This document shows positions 27,216 through 35,759 of a stretch of 61,554 nucleotides of DNA, in pieces; position 1 is the stretch's first letter, and every line of letters begins with the position of its first letter. The notes below the pieces were generated by a model. It did not search any database. It was not told the origin of the DNA and saw nothing but the letters and a program-made list of their open reading frames with translations. The position numbers were made by a program, and so were the translations under genes. The stretch comes from an uncultured Bacteroides sp. (GTDB lineage: Bacteria > Bacteroidota > Bacteroidia > Bacteroidales > Bacteroidaceae): positions 1 through 61,554 of the forward strand of contig NZ_CAJUHF010000019.1 of assembly GCF_910585845.1 (NCBI RefSeq). The letters are read 5' to 3'.

Positions 27216-27956
27216 TTATTTCTTCGTTTTCGCCTTAGCCTTTTTCTTTTCTTTCTGGACGTCCTTCTGTTCCGCAGGTGGAAATTTGGGTACGAGTTTC
27301 ATAAGTTTCAGTATCTGCTTTTGCCTGCTTAGCATGTAGGACGAAGGATGTGCCGAATCAAAACGTATCGGGTTGGGTAGGGTAGCCGCTATCAATGCCG
27401 ATTGTCCGGCAGTCAGTTTGGCGGCTGTAGTTCCGAATTTGTATTTGGCGGCAGCTTCCGCTCCATAGATGCCTTTTCCCATTTCGATGGAGTTGAGATA
27501 GACCTCCATGATTCGTTCTTTCGACCAGCATAGTTCTATGAGCCAGGTGAAATAAATCTCAAACCCTTTCCGTACCCACGAGGAGGTGGGCCATAAGAAT
27601 ACATTCTTTGCCGTTTGTTGGCTGATGGTGCTGGCTCCTCGTTTCCGTTTGCGGGTTTCGTTTTCTTTCATGGCTTTCTTTATTTCGATAAAGTCAAAGC
27701 CGTTGTGGGTGGCAAAGCGGTTGTCTTCCGAGGCAATGACTGCCATGGGCAGGTGAGGGGAGATTTGTTCAAAAGGTACCCAAGTGTGATGCCAGACCGG
27801 TTTTTCGCCTTTGCATATCTGCTGAGTAGAACGAATTACCATAAGGGGAGTGGCGTAAACTGGTACAAAACGGTATGCAATCACTGCCAGAATAGTGGAA
27901 GCAAAGAATAGTAATATCAGATTGCGTACAACTCGCAGGATTTTCTTTAGACTCAT
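27216..27956 (-). CDS. mtgA: Monofunctional peptidoglycan glycosyltransferase
   Basis: 246 residues. An N-terminal membrane helix (about 8-30) and a glycosyltransferase 51 domain with ASEDNRFATHNGFD (catalytic Glu), RGASTISQQTAKNVFL and NSIEMGKGIYGAEAAA, with no transpeptidase domain. It polymerises lipid II into glycan strands. The Lys-rich tail (KDVQKEKKKAKAKTKK) is a lineage feature. It lies 38 bases upstream of the plug-domain gene on the same strand. Confidence 0.95.
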   Translation of the reverse strand: MSLKKILRVVRNLILLFFASTILAVIAYRFVPVYATPLMVIRSTQQICKGEKPVWHHTWVPFEQISPHLPMAVIASEDNRFATHNGFDFIEIKKAMKENETRKRKRGASTISQQTAKNVFLWPTSSWVRKGFEIYFTWLIELCWSKERIMEVYLNSIEMGKGIYGAEAAAKYKFGTTAAKLTAGQSALIAATLPNPIRFDSAHPSSYMLSRQKQILKLMKLVPKFPPAEQKDVQKEKKKAKAKTKK

Positions 27957-27974
27957 TGGAGAAAAACTTTATCA

Positions 27975-28150
27975 ATAGACAGAACAATTGACGAACCAAT
28001 TGACAATTGATAATTGACAATTGGTAGGTGATAATCGGTAATTTATAATCAGATATATTATATTAATATTTCATGATCCCAAATTGTTTATTCGTCAATT
28101 ACTAATTATCAACCATCAATTGTCAATTATCAATTATCAATTGTCAATTG
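27975..28150. repeat. CAATTGTCAATTAT-type low-complexity inverted repeats
   Basis: Repeats of the words CAATTGACAATTGATAAT and the complement occur at about 27985-28022 and 28100-28150. They form nested hairpins between OmpA and mtgA, both minus strand. Likely terminator/spacer DNA. Confidence 0.65.
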
Positions 28151-28152
28151 TT

Positions 28153-28827
28153 TTAGTTGTTCGCTTCCGCATTCTTAATCATCTGTTCGCTGGCATACAT
28201 ATAGATCTCCACGCGACGATTCTGGCTTGCCGTCATGCTTTCGTCGTACTGGCTGTAGCCTACACCTTCCACTTGTTTGAATTGTGCCGGAGACACGCCA
28301 CAGCTTTGCAGATAGTTCTCTACGGCATATGCGCGGTCTTTCGATACTTTGATGTTGGCTTCGTACGTACCTACCTTGTCGGTATGTCCGATGATGGCGA
28401 TATCTGTAGTCGGATCTTCTTTCAGGATCTGAGACAGTTCGCGGAGGGAAGCCTTGGAGGTATTGCTCAATGTAGAAGAATTGAAGGCAAACAAGATTCC
28501 TGATTCAAAGCTGACCTTTACTGCAGCAAGTCCGTTGGTGTCAGTGACCTTTTCCACTTGTGCACCTTCGATTTTGGCTGCTTCAGCAGCTTTCTTATCC
28601 ATCTTGCGTCCGATGATTACTCCTGTACCTGTGCCGACTGCCGCACCGACTGCTGCACCAATGGCTGCGCCCTTGCCTTTGCCGATCAGCCCGCCGATTA
28701 TTGCGCCGGCTGCTGCACCGGAACCACCACCGATTACACCACCTTTTGCAGTATTATTCATCGTACCGCAACTTCCTAACATAATAGCACAACTCAATAG
28801 AAGTGCTGTAATTTTCATCTTTTTCAT
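28153..28827 (-). CDS. OmpA-family lipoprotein with glycine zipper
   Basis: 224 residues. Lipoprotein signal (SCAIMLGSC20), a Gly/Ala-rich glycine-zipper region (about 28-75, GGGSGAAAGAIIGGLIGKG) and an OmpA-like peptidoglycan-binding domain (about 100-215) with IAIIGHTDKVGTYEAN and SQNRRVEIYM. It should sit in the outer membrane inner leaflet and hold it to the cell wall. A TAAATTTG box (minus strand, 28873-28880) probably drives it. Confidence 0.92.
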   Translation of the reverse strand: MKKMKITALLLSCAIMLGSCGTMNNTAKGGVIGGGSGAAAGAIIGGLIGKGKGAAIGAAVGAAVGTGTGVIIGRKMDKKAAEAAKIEGAQVEKVTDTNGLAAVKVSFESGILFAFNSSTLSNTSKASLRELSQILKEDPTTDIAIIGHTDKVGTYEANIKVSKDRAYAVENYLQSCGVSPAQFKQVEGVGYSQYDESMTASQNRRVEIYMYASEQMIKNAEANN

Positions 28828-28934
28828 ACTTTCCTTTTTTTTAAGTTAATATGTTTCTGTCATCAAATAATGCAAATTTAAATATATAACAGATATCTCA
28901 TAGTTATGTTCAGGCAGTTTATTTGCCTTTTTCA

Positions 28935-29198
28935 TCATATTTTTCTTTTTATAATCATAAACCATAGTGTGAGCGTGATTCCTTTGGCTATGGTTGTCAG
29001 GCTTACTGCCCACCAGATGGCGTCCACACCCATTCCCTGATGCACCAGAAGTAGCGCGATGGGAATACGCATATAGTTGTGCACGATGCTGATGATTGCG
29101 GGCGGAACTGTCCTTCCCAAACCGTAGAATATTCCTTGCATCGTGATCTCCAGCATCATGAAGAGTTGCGAATAACCGTCTATGCGCAAGAAGTTTCC
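28935..29198 (-). pseudogene. C-terminal remnant of a MATE efflux transporter
   Basis: About 87 residues (GNFLRIDGYSQLFMMLEIT..., GIFYGLGRTVPPA) match the end of MATE multidrug/Na+ antiporters. The rest of the gene (about 350 residues) is missing, and a TAA lies directly upstream in the same frame (29199-29201). A TAACTTTG box on the minus strand at 29209-29216 sits just before the remnant, as if an internal deletion brought the old promoter up to the 3' end. Confidence 0.75.
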
Positions 29199-29364
29199 TT
29201 ACAGGGGACAAAGTTACGGATTATTTGTTAAGAATACGAATCAGAGCAGCTTGATTCATTTGTCTGCACGTTCTATTATCTGTCCTGTTTCTACATAATT
29301 GATGGAAAATGAACGCACTTTCGTTCTTTTGCTTACTTTTGCAAAAACAGAAGAATTATCGGTT

Positions 29365-29769
29365 ATGGACAACATCATACGTAAAATGAAGGTATACTAT
29401 CCGGTTTCGGACCATTCGTTGGACATCATGAAAAGCTATTTTAGGCGGCAAGTATTCCCTGCCAAGGCGATAATTATACAGGCGGGACGCTTCGACAGGC
29501 AAGTCTATTTTATAGAGAAAGGCATAACGCGCGCATACATCCTGCACGAAGGGAAGGAGATAACGACATGGTTCTCTGCGGAGGGTGATGCGACCTGTGG
29601 TTCTTGGGACTTGTATCGGCATAAGGCAGGATTCGAGTATGTGGAAACTCTAGAAGATACGCTAACTTATTCCATTTCGGTGGATAACCTGAATGAGTTA
29701 TATCAGTCTCATATCGATATAGCCAACTGGATGCGAGTATTGCAACAGGAGAATTTTAACATAGGGTAA
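29365..29769 (+). CDS. Crp/Fnr-type cyclic-nucleotide-binding protein, truncated
   Basis: 134 residues from the ATG at 29365; a TACTTTTG box at 29334-29341 rules against the earlier in-frame ATGs near 29299. It has one cNMP-binding beta-roll (YFRRQVFPAKAIIIQAGRF, YFIEKGITRAYI) of the Bacteroidetes Crp/Fnr type. The family normally continues for about 55 further residues that form the DNA-binding helix-turn-helix. Here the stop falls right after NWMRVLQQENFNIG, so the DNA-binding domain is missing. It is probably a decayed gene or a ligand-binding remnant. The NUDIX gene follows. Confidence 0.75.
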   Translation: MDNIIRKMKVYYPVSDHSLDIMKSYFRRQVFPAKAIIIQAGRFDRQVYFIEKGITRAYILHEGKEITTWFSAEGDATCGSWDLYRHKAGFEYVETLEDTLTYSISVDNLNELYQSHIDIANWMRVLQQENFNIG

Positions 29770-29791
29770 ATGCTGAAAAGCCCGTTTCTTC

Positions 29792-29799
29792 TACCTTTG
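29792..29799 (+). promoter_or_regulatory. -7 box for NUDIX gene
   Basis: TACCTTTG, 31 bases before the ATG at 29830. It supports that start over an in-frame ATG at 29770. Confidence 0.55.
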
Positions 29800-29829
29800 C
29801 AAATCATAAAAATCAAAACTACAATTATC

Positions 29830-30459
29830 ATGAAGAACAAAATCGTACAACCACAATGGCTTGAATGGGCCAAAGAATTACAATTTATAGCCCAGGCAGG
29901 CCTGACCTACTCAAAAGATCCGTTTGATATAGAACGTTTTGAACGCATCAGGGAGATTTCGGCAGAGATACTTAGTCTGCAAAGTGGGGTTTCCGTAGAG
30001 AAAGTGAAGGAGTTGTTTTGCAATGAAACGGGATTTCAAACCCCGAAGTTAGATACCCGGGCGGCTATATTTAAGGAAGGCAAGGTGCTGCTTGTGAAGG
30101 AGAAGAACGGGACTTGGTCTTTACCGGGTGGCTGGGTGGATGTTAACAGGAGCATCAAGACCAATACGGAGAAAGAAGTGAGGGAAGAAGCCGGACTGGA
30201 CGTGAAAGCTGTTCGGGTGATAGCCATACAGGACAGGAACCTGCATAACATTCCTCCTTACGCCTACAATGTCTGCAAGGTATTTATGCTTTGCGAGGTG
30301 GAAGGCGGAGCCTTCAAACCTAACTTGGAAACGGTGGAGAGCCGTTATTTCGGATTGGAAGAGTTGCCTGTGCTGGCTGAGGAAAAGAATACGGCAGAAC
30401 AGATCAGGATGTGTTTCGCCGCCAGCAAAGACAAGGAGTGGCAAGTCCGGTTCGACTGA
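29830..30459 (+). CDS. NUDIX hydrolase with N-terminal helical domain
   Basis: 209 residues. A helical N-terminal domain (about 5-60, WLEWAKELQFIAQAGLTYSKDPFDIERFE) precedes a NUDIX fold. The NUDIX box reads GGWVDVNRSIKTNTEKEVREE: the REUxEE part is KEVREE, common in this subgroup, but the usual acidic residue of GX5E is Arg. Metal-binding Glu residues of EVREE are kept, so activity is likely. Relatives hydrolyse ADP-ribose or related nucleoside diphosphates. Substrate here unknown. Confidence 0.85.
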   Translation: MKNKIVQPQWLEWAKELQFIAQAGLTYSKDPFDIERFERIREISAEILSLQSGVSVEKVKELFCNETGFQTPKLDTRAAIFKEGKVLLVKEKNGTWSLPGGWVDVNRSIKTNTEKEVREEAGLDVKAVRVIAIQDRNLHNIPPYAYNVCKVFMLCEVEGGAFKPNLETVESRYFGLEELPVLAEEKNTAEQIRMCFAASKDKEWQVRFD

Positions 30460-31099
30460 CGGCCGGACGACATGGAGGGAAGTAATCGAAATGAAGTTGC
30501 TCACTGCGGATTACGCTGATTAGCGCACATTCTTTGACATGATTATAACGTGTCTAAGTAAAAAAATACACTAATCTGCGTGATCCGTAGTCGGTTTTGG
30601 TTCATTTTTACCCCTGTTTTTATGGTAATTATGTTTATAGCGGTCGATAAGGTTACTTGTTATGGCCGATAAGATTACTTGTTACGACTGATAAGATTAT
30701 TAGTTTTGACTATAAAGGTTGCTTCTTCTCTCGTAAACCTCTATTTTAGGCGTCTTCTGCCTGCCGATGCTCTTATTTAAACCCTCCTTTTTTCTAGAAT
30801 AATTGTAAGTATTTCGATATCCATCTGTTATACTGATGATTACGAAATTTCTTTCTTTTCTTTTCGTTCAAGCTTGCCATCGGGGTGAAACAAGCCATTC
30901 TCGTGCAATTAGAAATATAGTTTGTCAAGGGTAGAAATTCAGTTTTAACATTGGAAATGCCGGTTGCTCATACGGACCTCCCAGACTTCAGTTTCCATTT
31001 TCCTTCCGGAGAATCGTTTTTCTTCCTTTCGGGAATCCTAAAATCAGCATGTTCGGAACTTTATCTTGCAAATTGTACGGGGAATTTAAATAAAAGATT
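30460..31099. other. intergenic stretch with inverted repeat and 22-base array
   Basis: Contains an imperfect inverted repeat (30504-30525 with 30569-30590, 17 of 22 positions paired) that may terminate the NUDIX transcript, and the 22-base array E. From 30733 to 31099 I see no gene. Confidence 0.6.
30623..30732. repeat. 22-base tandem array E
   Basis: Five units of exactly 22 bases start at 30623, 30645, 30667, 30689 and 30711. The anchor GATAAG recurs at 30646, 30668 and 30690. Outer units are degenerate. Confidence 0.8.
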
Positions 31100-31125
31100 T
31101 ATCTTTGTGTTCAAATATTAATACT

Positions 31126-32823
31126 ATGAGACTTTTACTATTATTCTTCTTATGTATGCCTCTATCATTGTATTCCATATCTTTTAATGCGGAAATCAAT
31201 TCGTTATTGGTAAAACTGGACTCTTTGATTGTTCAAAAGGAATCATTCATATTGGCTAAGGAAAATAAAATTGCCCAACTGCATAAACAGAAGAAGGAAG
31301 TCAGGACATTGGAAGAACGTTACTGGTTGAATAAGAGATTCTATGATGAATACTTTGTCTATAACGCTGATTCCGCAATGACGTATGTGGAGCAGAATCT
31401 GAATATCGCCTTTCGATTGGGTAAAGAAGAGTGGCAGGCGGAATGGAAAATCAAGCGATCTTTCCTGCTGTCGGCAACCGGATTGCTCAAAGAGGCATTG
31501 GATGCACTGCAAAGCGTGTCGAGTGATTTGTTGTCTCCAGAGCTAAAAGTGGAATATTACAGTCAGATGGTATTCCTATACTCTCACTTCGGTCAATATT
31601 CGGGGGAAAGCAATGCAGAGCTTCATGGTAAATATTACCAGAAAGAGAAAAATTATCAAGACTCCATCTATGCCATAGTAACTTCCCAAGACCCCTTCTA
31701 TTTATGGTATAAGGGGTGGAAGTTCCGCAGGACGGATCAGATGGAGAGTGTGAAGGAGGAACTGATCAAAGAAGTATCGGCTTCTGATTTAGATACTCGC
31801 CGCGATGCAATGAATGCTTACGTGCTGGCATGTTTATGCCGCGACTCCGACGACAAGGACAATTACCTGAAGTTCATGATATGTTCGGGGATAGCCGATG
31901 TACGCACGGCTAATAAGGATATTGCCTCCTTGGAGGAGCTGGCAATAGCCTTGTTCAATCTGGGCGACATAGACCATGCCTATACCTATATTAATTATTG
32001 CCTGCAAAATGCGCAACTTTACCAAAATAGAGTACGCATAGTAAACATTGCGAAGGTGCAAGATGCCATCCAACAAGCCTATCAGGAACGCAGCCGGAAA
32101 CAAGAAGCCCGTCTGCATACCTTTTTGATTCTGGTCAGCATGTTGTCTGTCGTTCTGCTAATGGCTATTCTCTATATTCTATGGCAGATGAAAAACCTTT
32201 CCCGTTCACGCAGTCAGTTGAATGAAGCGAACGGGTTGTTAAATAAGCATATAGATGAACTGTCGTTGGCACACGCCCAATTGGCTGAAGTAAACGAGAA
32301 ACTGCATTCGTTGAATGAGCAATTGCAAGAAACGAATAGTAAACTTCGGGAATCCAATTATGTAAAAGAGGAATATATCGGCTATGTATTTGCCATCTGT
32401 TCCAATTATATCAGCAAGTTGGATGAATTTCGCAAGAACATCAACCGTAAAGTCAAGGCTCAACAAATAGATGCTATCAAGGCGTTGACCGATACTTCTG
32501 CTATGGCACAGAATGAGTTGAAGGAATTTTATCATAATTTCGATGCTATCTTTTTGCATGTTTATCCCGACTTTGTAAGTGATTTCAATGCTTTGTTGCA
32601 ACCGGAGGCGCAGATTGTGTTGAAGGAAGGACAGTTATTGAACACGGAATTGCGCATTTATGCCTTGGTGCGCCTGGGCATCAACGATAGTGTGAAGATT
32701 GCCGATTTCTTGCATTGTTCTCCGCAAACGGTTTACAATAATCGGTTGAAGATGAGAAACAAAGCCATCATAGCCAAAGAAGAGTTTGCCAGCGCTGTTA
32801 TGGCATTGGGAAAGATGCAGTAG
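31126..32823 (+). CDS. DUF6377-type membrane regulator with HTH
   Basis: About 565 residues from the ATG at 31126; a TATCTTTG box at 31100-31107 excludes the TTG start at 31105. Signal peptide (1-20), TPR-like periplasmic region (about 25-325), membrane helix (about 333-355), coiled coil (about 360-420, ELSLAHAQLAEVNEKLHSLN), then a cytoplasmic domain ending in a helix-turn-helix (RLGINDSVKIADFLHCSPQTVYN-type). This architecture is a Bacteroides one-piece sensor/regulator. Lying just upstream of GH3-GH5-GH3 on the same strand, it probably controls them (inference). Confidence 0.85.
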   Translation: MRLLLLFFLCMPLSLYSISFNAEINSLLVKLDSLIVQKESFILAKENKIAQLHKQKKEVRTLEERYWLNKRFYDEYFVYNADSAMTYVEQNLNIAFRLGKEEWQAEWKIKRSFLLSATGLLKEALDALQSVSSDLLSPELKVEYYSQMVFLYSHFGQYSGESNAELHGKYYQKEKNYQDSIYAIVTSQDPFYLWYKGWKFRRTDQMESVKEELIKEVSASDLDTRRDAMNAYVLACLCRDSDDKDNYLKFMICSGIADVRTANKDIASLEELAIALFNLGDIDHAYTYINYCLQNAQLYQNRVRIVNIAKVQDAIQQAYQERSRKQEARLHTFLILVSMLSVVLLMAILYILWQMKNLSRSRSQLNEANGLLNKHIDELSLAHAQLAEVNEKLHSLNEQLQETNSKLRESNYVKEEYIGYVFAICSNYISKLDEFRKNINRKVKAQQIDAIKALTDTSAMAQNELKEFYHNFDAIFLHVYPDFVSDFNALLQPEAQIVLKEGQLLNTELRIYALVRLGINDSVKIADFLHCSPQTVYNNRLKMRNKAIIAKEEFASAVMALGKMQ

Positions 32824-33289
32824 ACTTAGAGCCTGTTTTCGTCTCGTGGAATAAAAAAATTAGTCTCATGAGATCATTTTATTCGTCACGTGAGACAAAA
32901 GAAACCGTCTCGTGAGACGAAATTATTCATCTCATGGGAGGAATTTGCCTGTTTCGTAGATTGACGTTTGCAACTTGATTTTCGGATTATCCTATAGAAT
33001 GAACGGTTCTTGAGATTATTCTATTTTTAGCAGATTGAAACATGAGAAGTCGTAACATGGCATGGCAAACAGGCCGTTTTTTATGGGAAAAGTTGGAAAA
33101 TCCTTTCCTTATATGATGTTTACAGTTTACTTTATTAGGGATATTTATAATCGTAATCGGATGATAATTAATTTAATATGAATTATGCGGGTTTACTTCT
33201 TCTTCTTACTCCTCCATACAGCCTTTGATTTCAAGCCCTAAATTTGCATCGATAAAAATCTTATTAAACTTAATCCCACTATTTTATTT
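32824..33289. other. intergenic stretch before the GH3 gene
   Basis: Holds the 22-base array F (32840-32971), then no gene. A TAAATTTG box at 33239-33246 could be the -7 element of the GH3-GH5-GH3 operon, with no -33 match at proper distance. Confidence 0.5.
32840..32971. repeat. 22-base tandem array F with palindromic core
   Basis: Six units of exactly 22 bases start at 32840, 32862, 32884, 32906, 32928 and 32950. The core is CGTCTCGTGAGACG (a palindrome) or variants, followed by an A/T-rich spacer of variable sequence. Confidence 0.85.
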
Positions 33290-33327
33290 TTTAAATTAAT
33301 GATACCATTTTAAATTAGTGATACCAT
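33290..33327 (+). repeat. 19-base tandem duplication over the GH3 start site
   Basis: Two copies of a 19-base word (TTTAAATTAATGATACCAT, one mismatch) abut at 33290-33308 and 33309-33327. The second copy ends inside the ATG of the GH3 gene, so the ribosome-binding region has been duplicated. Confidence 0.85.
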
Positions 33328-35572
33328 GAGACATAAATTGAAGATTATTTCAGCCGGTCTGTGCCTGCTTCCTTTCTTTTGGGCTTGCGATGGAGCGAAG
33401 GAGTCCGCTTCTCCTGTAGATGTACAGGTAGAAAACCTGCTCAAGCAAATGACGCTTCGGGAGAAAATAGGACAGATGAACCAGGTAAGTTTGGGCAATG
33501 TCGACGAACTGGCTGTAGCAGTAGAGAATGGAGAAATAGGTTCGATGCTGAACGTAACCGATCCTGAATTGGTGAATCGGCTACAACGCATCGCAGTAGA
33601 GAAATCACGGTTGGGAATACCCGTATTGATGTCACGTGATGTCATTCATGGATATAGGACCATCTTTCCTATCCCATTGGGACAGGCAGCTACGTTCAAT
33701 CCGCAACTTGTGGAAGATGGAGCCCGCGTAGCCGCTATTGAAGCTTCGTCGGACGGTATCCGATGGACTTTTGCTCCGATGATTGACGTTTCGCGGGATG
33801 CCCGTTGGGGACGTATGGCAGAGAGCTGCGGTGAAGATCCCTATCTGAATGCCGTCATGGGAGTGGCGATGGTGAAGGGCTTTCAAGGAAACTCCTTGGA
33901 CAATGCGACGTCCATTGCGGCATGTGCCAAACATTTTGTAGGTTATGGAGCCTCTGAAGCAGGCAAAGATTATAATTCCACTTTCATTCCGGAGCGTACG
34001 TTGCGCAATGTCTATTTGCCTCCCTTCGAAGCAGTAGCCAAAGCCGGATGTGCCACCTTCATGACGTCGTTCAACGACAACGATGGAGTTCCCTCTACTG
34101 GAAATACCTTTATATTAAAAGATGTGCTCCGCAACGAATGGAACTATGATGGAATGGTCGTGACAGACTGGGCGTCGGCAACGGAGATGATTCCGCATGG
34201 TTTCTGCAAAGACCGTAAGGAAGTGGCAGAGAAAGCCGTGAACGCCGGTGTGGATATGGAAATGGTAAGCGGAGCTTTCCTTGAGAATCTGGAGAAACTG
34301 GTGAAAGAAGGAAAAGTGTCTGAAAAGTCTATCGACAATGCAGTCCGCAATATCTTACGCCTGAAATACCGTTTAGGATTGTTCGACGCTCCATACGTGG
34401 CGACCGGACAGTCGGTGAATTATGCACCGGAACATTTGGCTAAGGCCAAAGAAGCGGCAGAACAGTCTGCTATTCTGCTGAAGAACGACAAGAATATATT
34501 GCCTCTGGGCGGGAACGTCCGCACAATAGCCGTAGTAGGTCCTATGGCAGATGCGCCTCATGACCAGTTGGGCACATGGGCGTTTGATGGTGAGAAGTCT
34601 CATACGCAGACGCCGCTGGCTGCCTTGCGTGAGATGTATGGCGATAAAGTCCAGATCGTTTATGAACAGGGACTGGCATACAGCCGCGACAAGCGCACGG
34701 ACGGAATCTCCAAAGCCATATCAGCTGCCCGCAAGGCGGATGTGGTATTGGCTTTTGTCGGCGAAGAGGCAATCCTTTCGGGTGAAGCGCACTCTTTGGC
34801 AGACATCAGTCTGCGTGGAGCTCAGAAACAATTGATAGACGCACTGTACAACATCGGCAAGCCGCTGGTGACAGTTATTATGGCGGGCAGACCTTTGACC
34901 ATCGGTGACGAAGTGGAAAAGTCGGATGCCGTACTCTATTCTTTCCATCCGGGTACGATGGGAGGACCGGCATTGGCGGATATCCTGTTCGGTAAAGTAG
35001 TGCCAAGCGGAAAGACACCCGTTACCTTCCCGAAGATGGTGGGACAGTTGCCCATCTATTATGCACACAATCATACGGGACGCGCTCCCAGCGGCAAGGA
35101 AACTCTGATCGATGACATTCCGCAAGAAGCCGGACAGACCTCATTGGGCTGTACCTCCTTCTATATGGACGCCGGATTCGGTCCGTTATTTCCTTTCGGT
35201 TATGGATTGTCCTATACTACCTTCTGCTACGATAAGATGGCTTTATCCGCCGGCAAGCTGAAAAAGGACGGTACCTTGACGGTTACAGTGGACCTGACCA
35301 ATACCGGAAAATATGCCGGAACAGAAATCGTGCAATTATATGTCCGCGACAAAGTAGGAACAGTGACCCGACCTGTCAAGGAATTGAAGGGGTTCCAGCG
35401 CATCACCCTGCAACCGGGTGAGGTAAAATCTGTAAGATTCGATTTGCCTGTGAGCGATCTTTCCTTCTGGAATATCGATATGAAGAAGGTCGTAGAACCG
35501 GGAGAGTTCACGGTATGGATCGGAACAAACAGTGACGAAGGACTTTCTGCCGACTTCGAGGTCGTAGATTAA
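33326..35572 (+). CDS. GH3 beta-glucosidase, lipoprotein (BglX-like)
   Basis: 748 residues. Lipoprotein signal (LLPFFWAC21). GH3 N-terminal barrel (about 35-365) with the nucleophile D281 in MVVTDWAS, KHFVGYGASEAG substrate loop, C-terminal alpha/beta sandwich (about 390-620) and a fibronectin III-like domain (about 650-745, YVRDKVGTVTRPVKELKGF). It removes terminal beta-linked glucose from oligosaccharides, probably at the outer membrane or in the periplasm. First enzyme of the GH3-GH5-GH3 set. Confidence 0.94.
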   Translation: MRHKLKIISAGLCLLPFFWACDGAKESASPVDVQVENLLKQMTLREKIGQMNQVSLGNVDELAVAVENGEIGSMLNVTDPELVNRLQRIAVEKSRLGIPVLMSRDVIHGYRTIFPIPLGQAATFNPQLVEDGARVAAIEASSDGIRWTFAPMIDVSRDARWGRMAESCGEDPYLNAVMGVAMVKGFQGNSLDNATSIAACAKHFVGYGASEAGKDYNSTFIPERTLRNVYLPPFEAVAKAGCATFMTSFNDNDGVPSTGNTFILKDVLRNEWNYDGMVVTDWASATEMIPHGFCKDRKEVAEKAVNAGVDMEMVSGAFLENLEKLVKEGKVSEKSIDNAVRNILRLKYRLGLFDAPYVATGQSVNYAPEHLAKAKEAAEQSAILLKNDKNILPLGGNVRTIAVVGPMADAPHDQLGTWAFDGEKSHTQTPLAALREMYGDKVQIVYEQGLAYSRDKRTDGISKAISAARKADVVLAFVGEEAILSGEAHSLADISLRGAQKQLIDALYNIGKPLVTVIMAGRPLTIGDEVEKSDAVLYSFHPGTMGGPALADILFGKVVPSGKTPVTFPKMVGQLPIYYAHNHTGRAPSGKETLIDDIPQEAGQTSLGCTSFYMDAGFGPLFPFGYGLSYTTFCYDKMALSAGKLKKDGTLTVTVDLTNTGKYAGTEIVQLYVRDKVGTVTRPVKELKGFQRITLQPGEVKSVRFDLPVSDLSFWNIDMKKVVEPGEFTVWIGTNSDEGLSADFEVVD

Positions 35573-35601
35573 CCGAAGCATTGATTGACCACAGTGATTA
35601 C

Positions 35602-35646
35602 CCCGATCGGAGTGATTGTTCAATCGAAGCAATCACTCCGATCGGG
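35602..35646. repeat. 17-bp perfect palindrome between GH3 and GH5
   Basis: CCCGATCGGAGTGATTG (35602-35618) and its exact complement (35630-35646) with an 11-base loop. No T-run follows, so it is more likely an RNA processing/stability hairpin or operator than a terminator. TGATTG words recur around it at about 43-base spacing. Confidence 0.75.
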
Positions 35647-35759
35647 ACAATTGCTTGATTGAGGTCAACGTTTGCTGGAGGGCGGTCAGACGAGGCATTG
35701 ATTAAAATTGAAATAATTGATTGAAATAGAAATAACTGGTTAATAAATAAAAATTAAGT

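Noticed and set aside
28846..29211. 121-residue protein
   Set aside because: It reads the MATE remnant in the wrong frame; the family similarity is in the neighbouring frame.
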